Assembly: GCF_040436345.1 (NCBI RefSeq)
Contig: NC_133232.1
Span: 27,062,315-27,126,314, forward strand
Length of the DNA stretch: 64,000 bases
Direction: 5' to 3'
Origin: Pagrus major
Taxonomy: Eukaryota > Chordata > Actinopteri > Spariformes > Sparidae
Position numbers and translations under genes: made by a program. The notes beneath the pieces are model-generated. The model saw only the letters and a list, made by a program, of their open reading frames with translations, had not been told where the DNA came from and made no database searches. This document shows, piece by piece, positions 12,071 through 24,646 of the stretch. Each line of letters opens with the position of its first letter. Positions within the stretch are counted from its first letter, which is position 1.

Positions 12071-13290
12071 AATTTGGTACAGTATGCCATCTAAAATTAA
12101 GAAAACAAGTTAAACACTTCAGCATTTCCAACCAGCTGGTAATGATATTAATGATGTTGTAATGTAAAGGTCTTTTCCTGTTGTCGACCTTTGTTTTTTT
12201 CTTCTGTACAGACGTTTGTAAAATACAAGTGACTCATGCATGGCTGCTGAGACATACACTGGCTCCACACACGATGTGATTCCCACATTGTTCACACTAA
12301 ACATAATCATGCGTCGCACAGGAATTCACAACATCACTGCAGACTTACTGTATAATGTATAGAAACACCTTGAATTGCACAATGTAGATTAAACTTGTAA
12401 AAAGACTTGAAAAGGCCAAACTGTCTCAATTTATTTCTGTTAAGTTTTCAAGACATTTGCAACCTCTCCCTGATGTACCCTGCGCCTTGCTGAGATTGGG
12501 CCTAGCACCCATAAAAGGGTTCAGAGGGTGCAGAAGTGGATGTAGAAAATGGATTAAATGTCATACTTGTGTTCGTCTCGCATTGCCAAATCCACAGCTG
12601 TGTCAGTGCTGGAGAAAGGTCTGGCTGCACCGATTATCATTCCGCTACAGGGAAAACAAACTTTCTGGCTTGTCTTCATTTCTTTTAACCAAACGCAATC
12701 GTCTTGGGCGGGGCTAAACCCAGGCTTATACGAACAGCCTACATCAGTTTCCCTGCTCCAACATACCTGATTCAAATGATCAGCTTGTCATCAAGCTCTG
12801 CTGAAGCCTGATAGCCAGTTGACGAGATAACATGCAGGACACTGGCCTACAGTGACTCTGGTGAGTCAGACTACACTTGTGTAAGCAAGGTAGGGCAGAA
12901 CTGGGGCAGATTAATCATTTTAATGCAAACAAATCGGAAAACAAGAGGCTTACAGGATGTTGAGGCAAGAAATAAAAGTTCAATAAGTGAAATCCAGAAA
13001 AACAGATTCACTGCAAAGAAACTATCTATCTAAAAATGACAAAAAATCATATAAAATGTAAAACACTTATTCTGAAAGCCTATTGAAAGAAGCCAGGAGG
13101 AACTTTTCACAATTTTTTCATTTTCAAGTGTCGAGGTAAATGTTTCATACTCGACGACCTTGAGCCTGTCAGTATTTCAGTTAACAGCTAACCTATTGTG
13201 CCATGACAGTAAAACTCAAAGAACCCTGCAACACATTTATCAATGTAAAGGCTTGAAGCTGTCTATTCAGTACCATCCACATAATGCATA
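12071..13290. other. Intergenic, with a degenerate dispersed repeat at about 12445-12555
   Basis: The 12445-12555 stretch (GATGTACCCTGCGCCTTG through GTAGAAAATGGATTA) looks like a worn copy of the common fish tail that ends in GGATAAGCGGTATAGAAAATGGATGG, usually attached to LINE or SINE elements (from memory). The rest shows no gene. Confidence 0.5.
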
Positions 13291-13363
13291 GGTTCTATAG
13301 TGTAGTGGTCATCACGTCTGCTTTACACGCAGAAGGTCCTGGGTTCAATCCCCAGTGGAACCC
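13291..13363 (+). tRNA. tRNA-Val (anticodon UAC), possibly a pseudogene
   Basis: A 73-nt cloverleaf folds cleanly. The acceptor stem is GGTTCTA with TGGAACC, including one G-U pair. The D-arm contains A-box-like TAGTGTAGTGG. The anticodon stem-loop is TCTGC-TTTACAC-GCAGA with anticodon TAC, and the T-arm is CTGGG-TTCAATC-CCCAG. It matches vertebrate tRNA-Val(UAC). The discriminator base reads C rather than the usual A, and no TTTT terminator follows directly (only TTTCTT about 9 nt on), so function is uncertain. Confidence 0.85.
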
Positions 13364-13427
13364 CAGAGTCTTTCTTGCATTCTCACTGTAGGCTACTTGG
13401 TTTAATGTAATGTATGTATAACTTTGG

Positions 13428-13500
13428 GCAGCTGTGACTCAGGGGTAGAGCTAGTGTATTGCTAACGGAAGGTAGCTGTTTCCTAACTCAGAGCCAGTCT
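13428..13500 (+). repeat. tRNA-like SINE fragment
   Basis: GTGACTCAGGGGTAGAGC followed by GCTAACGGAAGGTAGCTGTTTC resembles the head of a common fish repeat reading GTGGCTCAGGAGGTAGAGC...CGGAAGGT (from memory). A better copy lies at about 42445-42545. The A-box-like part is clear; the B-box is eroded. Confidence 0.5.
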
Positions 13501-14445
13501 GATCAAATGCACAGTTATTGAGTCAATATGCTATACTATTGAGCCAGTATGATAAAAATATATTTATACAGAGCCATGATTTTTTTTAAATGTGGCAATA
13601 TACAGCAGTCAGGAGAGACGCACTCATTTCTACTTGAATCTGACAGTTTCATTGCGCTTTGAGAGCATCTAATGCTATTTGCAAATACACAAAAAAGAGC
13701 ATACTTTTGCACAGTCTCGATTGTTTGAATCTCTGTGAAAGAGCTGTGTTATTAAGTGGAGGTTTTGTTAACAGTAGCACCAGTGCAGCTAACAGTGACA
13801 AATTTGTGACTGGAAAAATCCTCTGAGAAAACGTGTGTGAGCAGCTGAATGAATATTGCTCAGTCACTCAAGACATTTCAGCACCAACTTCTGCAGCTGG
13901 GCCTCACAATGACAAGACTGCACTTGCAGACGGCAGGTGGTCATGATTTTGTATTAAGTATAACTCAATGAGCTTGTAGCCGCTGGTCAGTGAAAACAGA
14001 GAAAGATAGTGGGAGCCAAGTGTTGGATTTTTAGGAGGATGGTGGGAGAGATGAACACTGGGAAGTGATGAGAGAAATGGGTGAGGTGACAGGGGAGGAG
14101 CTCCCAGAAGTGTTGGGTTCTGGTGAGTCATGCTATGCAAGTCCCAAGTGCTCAAGATCAGGGACAAAAGTGCAAAGTCCAGAAGGTTCCCGTGATGAAT
14201 TTAGTAGTTTTCAGGATGGGCAGGAACCAGAGTTTGAGGTGCAACCTGAGGAAACAGTCGGGACACACAGTCACACGCTGGAGCACGTTGGGTGAATCAA
14301 AACTCCATGTGGCCGAAACTGCATCTCCAAAGCAAAAGCACAGCAAAGCATTTTTCTTTGAAGCTCCTCTCTTTTTCAGACTTATCCCCCTTCCCCTCCC
14401 TCTATCAAAGGTCACGGGTGAGTCTGAATGTGCCTGTCAGCGCTG

Positions 14446-14471
14446 ACACACACACACACACACACACACAC
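14446..14471. repeat. (CA)n microsatellite
   Basis: Pure CA run of 13 units in the chrna6-chrnb3 spacer. Confidence 0.95.
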
Positions 14472-14618
14472 TGAAGGTCCAGGGTGGTGAAGGCACAGCG
14501 CTCTCCCCCTCCAGTCAGATTTGAGTGTGACTCTGGCTTTGAATTGGCCCACCCTGTGGCTCCCAACAACCACTCACATTTAATCCTTACTCGCATGTTT
14601 CTGTGTGTGCATGTGCAT

Positions 14619-14644
14619 GTGTGTGTGTGTGTGTGTGTGTGTGT
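14619..14644. repeat. (GT)n microsatellite
   Basis: Pure GT run, about 150 bp after an oppositely oriented CA run, so the two could pair as an imperfect hairpin. Confidence 0.95.
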
Positions 14645-16884
14645 TCAAGAGGGGAAGATTACAAATGTCACCTGAGGAAATGAGAGAGAGAGGGTGAGAT
14701 AGCGACAGAGTGTGTGTGCATGTTTATGTGAGTTATGAGTCCATATGTGCACTCAGCAGCCTGGATCTGGCTACATGCGGATTATGGGATGGGATGGAGT
14801 CTAGTTATAAATATGGAGATGCAGCAGCAGCAGCCGTACAACATTCACACATAGTATCCCATCAGTCTCAGTCTGCTGCCTGACAGGGTCACATCAGCGC
14901 CCGGCTGCCACAGAATGAAGAGATCAGCCAATGAACCAGCGACTCCAGCTATATTTGGAAAGTATTTGTGTGATGCGTGCATATTCTCCTAACTGGATCC
15001 CCCTCAAAATATTGAGTTGCCCTTCAAACTTTTAACATTGGATTTGAATGGCAAACAAGCCTGACAATGTTTTGTTATATATACTGCATTATTTTTAAAA
15101 TCTGCACAATCAAACACAATTTTTTTATATTTTGATAAAGACACATAAAGTGGCTGCCTCTAAAAAGCTGCAGACACTCTAATCTGAATTTGTAATGGTG
15201 TAAGTCTGATATTTTTAAAGCGGAGGATCTTTCTTGAATGATTGGAGTGGCAGTCGGAGCTACGCAGAGCACAGCAAAGCTCCGGGTGCTAAATTGAGGG
15301 ATAATACATTATTAAGCCAGCCACATGGATGAATATTTTACATGATTCTTCACTGTTGACGCCGACTGTTAGCATCCGGCTCCTAGATAGCGGGACCTTC
15401 AGGATGACGGACTCTTCACAGCGTGTGTGTCTGGTTTCTGTGATCAAACTTATTCAAAATTAAATGATAATTCTGTTACATGCATTTTTAAAAAAAAAAA
15501 AACACCTCGCCCCTTGTGTCCTTCTCCTCTCCGGCTGCCTTTCCCTCTCACTTGTTTCGGGGGAAACTGTCCACCAAGAGGCCATGCTATGATGAGGGGA
15601 CATCTGCAGTGGAACACTAGAGCATGCTGGGAAAACTCGGGTTGCGGGGTGAGATGGGGGCATACTGCAGAAGGGTGGATGGTGAATTAGGGTAGTCTCT
15701 AGTGTCGTCGGGAGGAGAACTTTACGTGCCCGCGGCCAGTCGACCGTGGATAAGTAAAAGAGACTCTCCTCTAAATAATTCATTCCAATGGGAGCCTACT
15801 GAACACATGCACACACACATGCAGGGTCCTCTCGTACACATAAATGGTTGCTTCTCGAAGTAGAGTCTGCACACACACACACAGACACACATGCTCACAG
15901 AGAAAGAGCATGCTTCTAATTTTACTCTCTGATGAATATTTATAGATGGATGAAGAAACATTGTCTTAGAATTAAGAAAGAAGATTTTGGTGGAGCAACA
16001 AAAATGCTTCTGGCACTTTCTGGGGTTTGAGAGGAAACATCGCAGACATTCAATGTTTAACTTGTAGAGGAAAACATACTGCACCTCGATAGATAAAGAA
16101 GCGATACGCATGTCTCTTTTTTTTACCGGAAATATATCTTGTCATCTTCGCGTGACCTGCACTGTTCGAACACGACTTGCAGCTGGAAGCGTTGCACCCT
16201 AAAAAAAGCTGCATGTTGTTTATTCTGTGTCGCTGATGCATCGTTCACATCGAGTTACTCAGAGCTGTTTTTTTGATATGCTGGGAGATCAGGAAAATGC
16301 AAAATAGAACTGGAGGAAGAAATGAAACTTAGACACAAACTATGTAACCTGCTTCTTATTACTACACCGTCGTGGAAGCATGCAAACTCATGCAGAGCTG
16401 GAGCCTCGGTGTTGGTAAGGAGATCGACTGCCTGCTGAGAACTGAGGCAATTAAAGAAAAAAACAAGCAGACAAGCTCCGTCTAACACACACCTCTAAGT
16501 TAAAATATTTGACACAGAGGAGGGAAACAGAGGGAGAAGAGGAGGAAAGAAGAAATACAGGATGGTTAAACGGACTGCTCGCTGGTTCATTCGTGGCACT
16601 CCTGAATAAAATCCATCTCATCACTTATGCACGACACCACCCTCAAAAATCACAAGAGTTGCGTCCATTTGTGAAGATTATCTTGCTGAACAAAAAGCAT
16701 TAAAGTTTCACAAACTTGTGTTTGCCAAAGAGATTATTTTCTGAATGTTAGCCTTCAGAGATACGTTATTCCTGCAGGACTCTATTAACATGTTTTTTCT
16801 GTATCTTGTATGTTTAACCTGTCAAGAAACCAAAGTGTACAAATGTCACTGTATGCAGAAGCTGTCTTGGTGTTTGCTGGTTGC

Positions 16885-16970
16885 TTGTCAGTGATGATAT
16901 GACTCTGTGCTTTATGCTATGTTAAGCTAATCTGTTTCTTGCCAGAGCTTCATATTTGGAGATACCCTCA
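16885..16970 (+). repeat. Dispersed teleost repeat fragment
   Basis: CTTTATGCTATGTTAAGCTA followed by GAGCTTCATATTTGGAGATA resembles the frequent percomorph sequence with CTTTATGCTAAGCTAAGCTA then GCTTCATATTTA (from memory). Diverged and non-coding. Confidence 0.45.
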
Positions 16971-17526
16971 GACAAAAAGGGGGACACGACCACAAGCTTG
17001 AATTCCTGTTTAAATTTGAGCCAATGAGAGAAACTAGCAGTGGAATGTGATTTTCTTTAGCTGGCAGACTGACAGAGTGTTCGTTAGCAGAGTTGCAGCA
17101 CTACTTTCTGTGTCTCCCACAGGAATTGCTCTCGAGAAAATTTCATGTAATTGTCCCCTCCAAAGTTGACATCAGATTTTCGCTCCTGCTATAGAGCTTC
17201 ATGAACCCTCAGGGTGTGGGATCCATGGAGCTCTGTCAGCATAAGATCAGCACCCTGGACAGCGACAGCACAGATCAGTCCTGGCGCTCGACAGCAGCGG
17301 GAACACAGAAGGGAGCAGAACCCTGAAATCTCACATTACCTGAGAGCGCTGTGACACAACGTCTGCTGCCCATCAGCTACTGTCTGTTTGGATTACAACA
17401 GAAGCAGGGAGGCAGTGTAAGGACAGAAACTGCAAATCAACAAAGTCTCCACTTCACACCTTCTGCTGAGTCGCTAGAGAGACATTTGTGAATACAACAA
17501 CCCTGAGGGTTTTTTTGGCACAGTCC

Positions 17527-17529
17527 TGT

Positions 17530-17591
<62 letters not shown>
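17527..17591. repeat. Compound (TG)n(GA)n microsatellite
   Basis: About 14 TG units pass directly into about 19 GA units with no interruption. Confidence 0.97.
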
Positions 17592-17595
<4 letters not shown>

Positions 17596-18119
17596 CTACT
17601 GGTACAAAACCACACCATAAACAATATCTTTTTAAAGTTGAAGTTATGACATCTGGTTAAACACACTTCCTAAAAAGGACACTTCATTGTTGCAAAACTA
17701 TACAGAATGTCTGCGCCAAGCTCTCTGCTCTCTCAACAAGTTGTTTGTCAAAATGTTTTAGCATGTATTTCAAATTATGCTCCGCTGAAAATATATTAAA
17801 TACTTGAGGGAGGGTAAAGGTTGGAATGTTTCCTCTTGGAGAAGGACGCTACAGGCAGAATGTGACATTTTCTCAAACCTCAGCTGTCCATCCATGTGCC
17901 CAGTATGTTGCAACAGTTTTTCCAACATTTTTAGGAGACAAGGACGCTTCATGGTTGATGATTTTTTTTTCTCTTTCTACATTTTAGATGTATGTAATAA
18001 AAACAAGACTAAAAACAAGAGGGGTTGAACCCCAGCATTTTTGGATAAAGAAACAAAGACAAAGTTGATGGAAATCAAGTGATTTCATTGTCCTTCTTTT
18101 GAACCACATGTTTGATTTT

Positions 18120-18890
18120 AGGGGCCAGAACGACTGTGTCATGCTGAGATGAAAGAAGGTGGACCCAAATGCATGAGACAGCAGGCAGGAATATCAATGG
18201 ATGAATGATTTTTTTCACAATCAAAGGCAGGAACAGGGAAATACAACAGCAGGATGAGGGAAACAACAGCAGGAAGAGGGAAACAACAGCAGGAAAGGGA
18301 AGCACAACAGCAGGAAGAGGGAAACAACAGCAGTAAAAGGGAAACACAACAGCAGGAAGAAGGGAAACAACAGTAGGAAAAGGGACACACAACGGCAGGA
18401 ATAGGGAAACAACAGCAAGAAAAGGGAAACACAATGGCTGGAAAAGGGAAACACAACAGCAGGATGAGGGAAACAATGTCAGGAAAAGGGAAACACAACA
18501 GCAGGAAGAGGGAAACAACAGCAAGAAAAGGGAAACACAATGGCTGGAACAGGGAAACCCAATAGTAGGAACTGGAAAACACGACGGCGGGAAGAGGGAA
18601 ACACAACGGCAGGAACAGGGAACACAATGGCAGGAACAGGGAAACACAAGGGACGACCCCACAAAAACTGAACTACAAAACTGGACTTAAATACAAACTG
18701 AACTAACAAGGGGATGAGGTGCAGGTGGAGAGAGGTGGAGAAACACAGGTGGGGGTAATGAGTGGAAAAACACGAAGGAGATGTAGTGCAGGTGATGAAG
18801 GAAAGCAGACTGCACAAGAACACAAGAAAATAGGAGGGAAAAGACACCACGTAAACCCAGAAAACACATAAAAGTGACCTCTTTTGCATT
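18120..18890. repeat. Dispersed repeat, probably family A, carrying a minisatellite
   Basis: The flanks of the tandem array (GACCCAAATGCATGAGACAG and GGCAGG before it; GGGGATGAGG and AAACACAGGTG after it) match wording found in the family A copy at 27712-28060 (GACCCAAACG, GGCAGGCAGG, AATGAGGGG, AAACACAGGTG). This suggests that the array grew inside a copy of that element. Confidence 0.55.
18226..18650. repeat. Minisatellite, about 20-22 bp unit, about 20 copies
   Basis: Tandem variants of AACAGCAGGAAGAGGGAAAC run through the interval, often alternating AACAAC and AACACAAC joints. A higher-order copy is visible: the block starting AACAGCAAGAAAAGGG at 18411 recurs at 18517, a 106-bp spacing or about five units. 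Reading frames on the minus strand that look like Cys/Phe/Leu-rich proteins of up to 195 residues come from this array and should not be called genes. Confidence 0.92.
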
Positions 18891-19183
18891 TGCTGTTAAT
18901 ACGTATGGACGACAAATTACAATTACGTCATTCATCTGTCCATATGCGCTGTATGTTAGGAACCAGGCCGAGGATGGAAACACAATGTGAAGTCTTCTTC
19001 AAGACTTTTCTGATGCCATCGCTGAGGCTTCATGTGACACACTGCATATGTGTGTGCATGACAGAAGGTGCCTCATTATCTGTCTGTCATGTCCAGAGGC
19101 TATTGAAGGTTACACAACATTTCTGTGACTCTAGATGAGAAATGGAGACTGATTTCTCCTGAGACAGCAAGCATAGTGAACTC

Positions 19184-19189
<6 letters not shown>

Positions 19190-19247
<58 letters not shown>
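19190..19247. repeat. (CA)n microsatellite
   Basis: Pure CA run of about 29 units, followed by looser CA-rich sequence to about 19700. Confidence 0.97.
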
Positions 19248-19248
<1 letters not shown>

Positions 19249-19959
19249 CCGTACTCTCTGTCGACACCCCAGGATGCAAAGCCCAGAGGAGTAACCACAT
19301 CACTGGAACACGCATACATACATTCATACAGTACATACATACATGCCTATATACAGTGATGCATACCCACACACACGCACAGACACACTCGCAAATACAC
19401 AGCGCGTGCAGGCCGATAAAACAGACAGAGACAAAAATATTCAAATGGATATTTACATACAGGTGGACAGTCACAATTTTGCATACGTGCACATCACAAA
19501 TAACACAAATAAATACAAAGAGACACTCATGCATATATGCACAAATACAGATGAGACAGACACACACACATGCACACAGAAGCACAGCTGACTCACATCT
19601 GATGACAACATCTTTGGTGAGCCAGAGTTCAATCACTCTCTCTCAAGTGTTCTGACACACACACATACACACACACGAACACACACACACACACACGATA
19701 CACAGACACACAATACAAATATGTGGGGCTAAAACTTTATATCATACCCCATGGGAGGCATTATCAATTATGCCTCTCATGGGTCTCATTCACAGCACAT
19801 ACAGTATGTACATACATTAAATACTAGAGGGCACAATTATATCATATACATCAACATGGCCGCTGTCAGGGGTCTTGACTGCTGCCTGAAAGACCAATCA
19901 AGTAAGTCAAGATGACATTTGCATTTGAACCTGACTAGTTTTGGCTACACTCAGAAGAA

Positions 19960-20150
19960 ATAATGTTATAAGAAGACGAAGAGTTTTGTGAGGCTTCAGT
20001 GTGGTGCTCTGAGCTAAATGTAAAGGGCAACAACATGCTTACAATGACAATGTTACTGTAACATGCTGATGTTTAGCAGCACTCAACACAAGGTACAGAT
20101 GATTCGGATGGGAATGTCTTTAGTTTTTCAGGTATTTGGTCATGAACAAC
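19960..20150 (-). repeat. Dispersed teleost repeat fragment (same family as 3405-3510)
   Basis: The complement contains GACCAAATACCTGAAAAACT, AAAGACATTCCCATC, AACATCAGCATGTTACAG and TTTAGCTCAGAGCAC. The AAAACTAAAGACAT core is shared with the forward copy at 3405. Confidence 0.6.
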
Positions 20151-23100
20151 CTTTTGACCTGGTTATTGTCCAAAAGAAAAAAAAGCAGCGTTAACCACTT
20201 GAAATACTTAGTGAAGCAAGAGCTGTATTGTTACACACACACACACACACACCATTATTATTTTAGTTGCTGTTGCTCATGATTATGGCTCCTTAGTCAT
20301 CCCTGCAGTGCGTTATCTGCAGGAGACAGTATTGTAACTCTGCCTGACAGGCTTGAGTTTCAAACAATCAGAGGCCTTTTTTCTTCGTATCACGTCAGTC
20401 ACACGAGAACAAAACAAGATCAAGAGTGGGACGTCTGGATTCAAGTATCATGTTAGTGGTCAATGAATATTTTGTGTGTGTGCGTCTGCTGAGTGAGAAA
20501 GCTCAGTTCGCTGCTAATGATCCACACTGGAGGCTGACGCTAAAGGTCATCCATCCAGGATGCACTTAATGGCAACTTTCTCTTAATCCCTTACTTTCCT
20601 TTTCCTTTCTTCACACCTTTGTAACTTTTTTTTCTCTGATCTGCTCAGAATCTTTCCATCTGTTATGCTCTGTGGATCTTTGGTACTGTATGATGTTTGA
20701 AATATCAAATAAGTGATCTCTTGCATTATTGATTAGTGGGGAACTTTGCGTCAGATCACTTAATAGTTTGCATCCTCTAAAAGCTCCTCAGGCTTCCATC
20801 GAAAGCTAACAAGGTTATCAGGTTTTCACTTAAAGTGCTGGTGGTAGCATTAGTGGGCTAATAGCATTAGCATGTGTGAGACCAGTGACTTTGTGTTTCT
20901 CTTTGAAGCTTGGGTGAGATTTGATTCCCTTTGCTGCCTTTATCACCACTTTTTTAAACTCCTTCAAATAACAAACAGATTAAGATTAAACCCGTGGGCC
21001 TCCTGAGACAGGAATGTTTCCTCTTATTTATTTAATATTTCTGCACCAAGCCAAATTATGCAGACTTTAATTATGAGCTCAAGAAAACCAAAACAACACA
21101 CACAAGTTGTAACATTTGGTAAACACACACACACACACACAGATGCAGGAAATGTGCTCTCTCTTCACTTTCCGTCTTCTCACACACACATTAGCTAACA
21201 CATAAACATGCTCACACACTGTGCAGCTGCCCACAGTCGTCTGGGAAGGGACCGGCAGGTTTCCAGCCCGCGAGAATTTATGTTTCCGAATGATTAGAAG
21301 CGAGGCGGACGGGACGATCTCGGAGGCAGCAGCTGCCCGCCCCACGGCTCCAAGTGGAGCAGAAAATCAGGATAATTTCATTGTGATAATCAGCCTCCCG
21401 TTATCCCCGTCACTTCAACTCATGGAGGAGGAAAGAGGGGAACACATGGGGGGGGAGGGAGGGTGTGACAGAGAGAGGGGGGAGACAGAAAGAGAGGAGG
21501 GTGAGGAAGGAATAAAAATACAAAAGAGGAAAATTTGTGCTTCATGGCTGGTTAGCTGCAGAATATATGCACGTGTGTGTGTGAGAGTGTGTTGGAGTCC
21601 TGTGTGCCTATGTTTAGTGTATTCCATGTTTAACTTCCCTCACATTTTGCTCTTCACTTATTCATTCCCAAATCTGTCTCCCGTACATATCTCTTCACCG
21701 CCATTTCACCCAAATCACAAAATTGAAACCGTAATTTGACAACCCTTCAGCACACTTTCTTTCCTTCTTGCTGTTTCGTCCACAGTTTTTACTGGAACTT
21801 GAAAAGTTCCAATGAAAATCGCTGGCAGGACTTTCAGTGGTTAAACCAAGAGGGCACTGCAGATCCGTACTGAAATTGGCAGGAGGAGAGCTAGTTAGCT
21901 GTTAGCAGCAGGTGAGCAACCGGTCCTGCAGTTTGTTTGGCTAAGGGAGCTAACAGCTACTGGAGCTGAGAGCTTACAGCCGAGCTAAACACACAGCAGG
22001 ACAGAGAGTTTCTGTTTAGAGGAACATGAAGCAATTAAAAGATGAACAGCAGTTTAATGTGACGACACAACAGATGTTTTCTGTAAATAACAAAGTGAAT
22101 AATACATTTAGTAAACATCACCATCACACTCACAACATGTATTCTGCTAACAGAATAAAGCCCTGGTTCTTGCAAGCAATGGGTAGCGCCCCCTAGAGAC
22201 CCGGAGTTCTTCCGTTGGGGCGACTGGATATTCAGCATTTTTCCGTTGCATGTCTTTTCAGGGTTTGTCATGTCAAGTTTTTTTCTAATGGGAGTGTTTT
22301 GGGCTGTTGCAGCGTTAACCTAAACCTGAAAAAAAAAAAAAAAATCCATCCGTGAGTTAGAATTTGCTCCTGATGTTTCCGAGGTGTGTGTGTTAGCTTG
22401 TTACCTTGCTAAAAACAAGTATTTTGGAGAGTTATTTCCCTTTATACAAGAAGCTGCCAAATTTGAGGACAATAAACTGTCGATCCCATCTATTTCTATC
22501 TCAGCTTATTTCTCACCTCAGCTAAACATTTTCCACACTCTGTTGGAAGTCAGCTGGTGGCACAGTACAGATTTCTCAGCACACAGTTCTTTGTCGCAAG
22601 TGTTGTTGTTCTCAGCTGTGATTTACTGTATAAACCACCGCTACCATCGCCATCAGTTTGTGTCTGTGTGGGGGGATGTTAATGACTTTATGTTGCTCTT
22701 AGCTCTCTTTTTCACACTTTCATTCTCGTTTCTTTCCATCTCTCTTTCTTTGTGCGTGAATCAGTCCTTCTGTTGTCGTTTTCTTGTCCTTTATGCAGAT
22801 TGCTGCAGTGCTACTCATGTATAGTCTGTGTTTGTCTTTTTCATGTTCTTTCTATTTTGCTCTTTCTTGCGAGAGAGCTGATAAAATTCCCAATAGCTTT
22901 AAAAAATGATCAAAGTGTTATATAACTGATGATTTATAGTAATTTCTATCTGTCTTCAGTTTGGTCCTCTCTGCACCAGCGCTGCAGCATTCGGTCACTC
23001 CACCTTCTGCGCTGACAACAACACCTCACGAATAGATACACTCAGGTCTTTGACGGTGTTCCCATGAGTCCGTGCAACCTGTGCTGGTCACAGCTCTCAC

Positions 23101-24306
23101 ATTTGCTCCATCTGTAGGCGCAATACATGAACACAGAAACACATTCAATTGACCTTATAGCTGACTGTCTGCCACTGGAAACATCTGGCTGTGAGACATG
23201 TCAGGGTGTGTACTGTCTGGGAAACTGTCCGTCATGGCAGCTGATGCAGTGATGGGACACAACATGGAAACACCTACACAGAAGTGTGTGTTTCACGCTG
23301 TGTGGGCATGTGCAAGATGAATTGTGCATGCCTGATTACATTTTTCCAAGGCCAGCTCTGACATCGATGCTTATTGTACTGAACTAATACGTTTAATGCT
23401 ACTTATAACATACATGTAGCAAAAATAGCTGATAGAGTTAAATATTCATATATTTACAAACAGTTTTTTTATGTGCAAGTGTTAGAGGACCAGATCCTTC
23501 ATAACCTCTTTATCATGTTAGTTGAGGTTCATATGAATATAATTTTGAATATATTAGTCGTGGTCAGAGGGTTTTTATATAGACAGTCTGCTGGGAGGAG
23601 CTGGAATGACTTCTGGAGGGTGTGAAGGCTCCCGTGTGTACAGACCTGATAGAGGACTGTGTGGTGGATGTTATTTTTCCTGCGTGGTTGTTGATCAAAG
23701 TAGGTTTTTTTAACAGAAGAGAAAGCTGTACTACGATGTGATATTGAAACCGAGGACTTGTTGAGGGCTGTTAAAATGTGTTCCTGTGCAGATAGAGGTG
23801 CTGCTGGGGCTCCATGAACACAGAGTCTGTTTCACTGCCCAGGTATCTGAAGGCCCCCACCTGCTCCACCAGCTGCACTTTTAATTTAAAGCGTTTAAAC
23901 AGCGGGTGGGCAGCATCACCAGACATCAGTGTCATCCTTCAGCGGAGATGTTCAGCTCTCATCAGTGAGGGTGAGCAGATAGTCCACATGCTGGCGATAT
24001 TGGCCACTAGTGCCTTCTCATCTGTGAACTTAAAGTGTGTCTTTCAGTGTTTCAGTTTATGAGACGAACAGAGAGGGAGATAAGACACAGCCCGCGGACC
24101 ACACGGGTTTAAAACAATATTTTTGGACTTTGAACCATTAGCTGCTACATGTTGTGGTCGATCCTGCAGGGATTTTTTTAATCCGATGACATTGTGTTGA
24201 CCTGTAGACAGTTAGGGGAAGAAGAATGAGAGCAGTCGAAACTTTTGCTCACAGTGTCCAGTAGTGTCCCACGGGCATCCTTAACCCTTTGCTTTACTTT
24301 ATAGGC

Positions 24307-24646
24307 TTAAAGGTGCAGTATGTAGTTTTGGGGAAGAAATTTTAATCAGAAGAGGAAAAAAATCTTCGTTGACTGATTTTTTTATGACTAAATAAACTGA
24401 ATAAACAAACAACAGAAGGACAACACAATTTCATGCTGTTTTACTTTGTTTATATGTGGCGGACCCTGCCACCTTTCTAGCTTCAAACAGTGTTCTGGGG
24501 AACTTAATTTCCTCTGGGAACAGCTTGTTTAATCAGTTATGGAAAAAAACAACATTTCTGAGTTTGCATTATTACCTCATTGATATTGTAAACATTAAAA
24601 TTCTCATTTTAAATTTCTTCTCCAAAACTACATAGTGCTCCTTTAA
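24307..24646. mobile_element. TTAA-flanked MITE, copy 1
   Basis: Terminal inverted repeats: the left end reads AGGTGCAGTATGTAGTTTTG and the right end, complemented, AGGAGCACTATGTAGTTTTG. TTAA sits at both ends. The interior has the hallmark TGGCGGACCCTGCCACCTTT. Two further copies lie at 26391-26717 (opposite orientation) and 31505-31792. TTAA flanks suggest a piggyBac-type non-autonomous element. No transposase is encoded. Confidence 0.9.

Larger units (their letters stand above)
13501..24306. other. chrna6-chrnb3 intergenic spacer
   Basis: No protein-coding exon found. The spacer is rich in simple repeats: (CA)n at 14446-14471, (GT)n at 14619-14644, (TG)n(GA)n at 17527-17591, (CA)n at 19190-19247, and short CA runs near 20233 and 21124. 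It also holds a minisatellite-bearing element at about 18120-18890. Dispersed fragments lie at about 16885-16970 (the CTTTATGCTA...GCTAAGC type) and 19960-20150. A short imperfect hairpin is at 19748-19783. Open frames of 60-195 codons here come from these repeats. Confidence 0.7.

Noticed and set aside
18226-18650. CRISPR-like array
   Set aside because: Repeats are contiguous with no unique spacers, and this is a vertebrate genome. It is a minisatellite.
18075-18889. Cys/Phe/Leu-rich minus-strand frames up to 195 codons
   Set aside because: Generated entirely by the 20-22 bp minisatellite. The apparent repeats in the protein mirror the DNA repeat.
19100-19655. Overlapping frames of 170-180 codons on both strands
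   Set aside because: Driven by the CA microsatellite and CA-rich flanks. No homology wording and no splice structure.
21221-21739. 172-codon + strand frame
   Set aside because: Low-complexity Glu/Arg/Gly content over a purine-rich stretch. No start context, no splice sites and no family resemblance.
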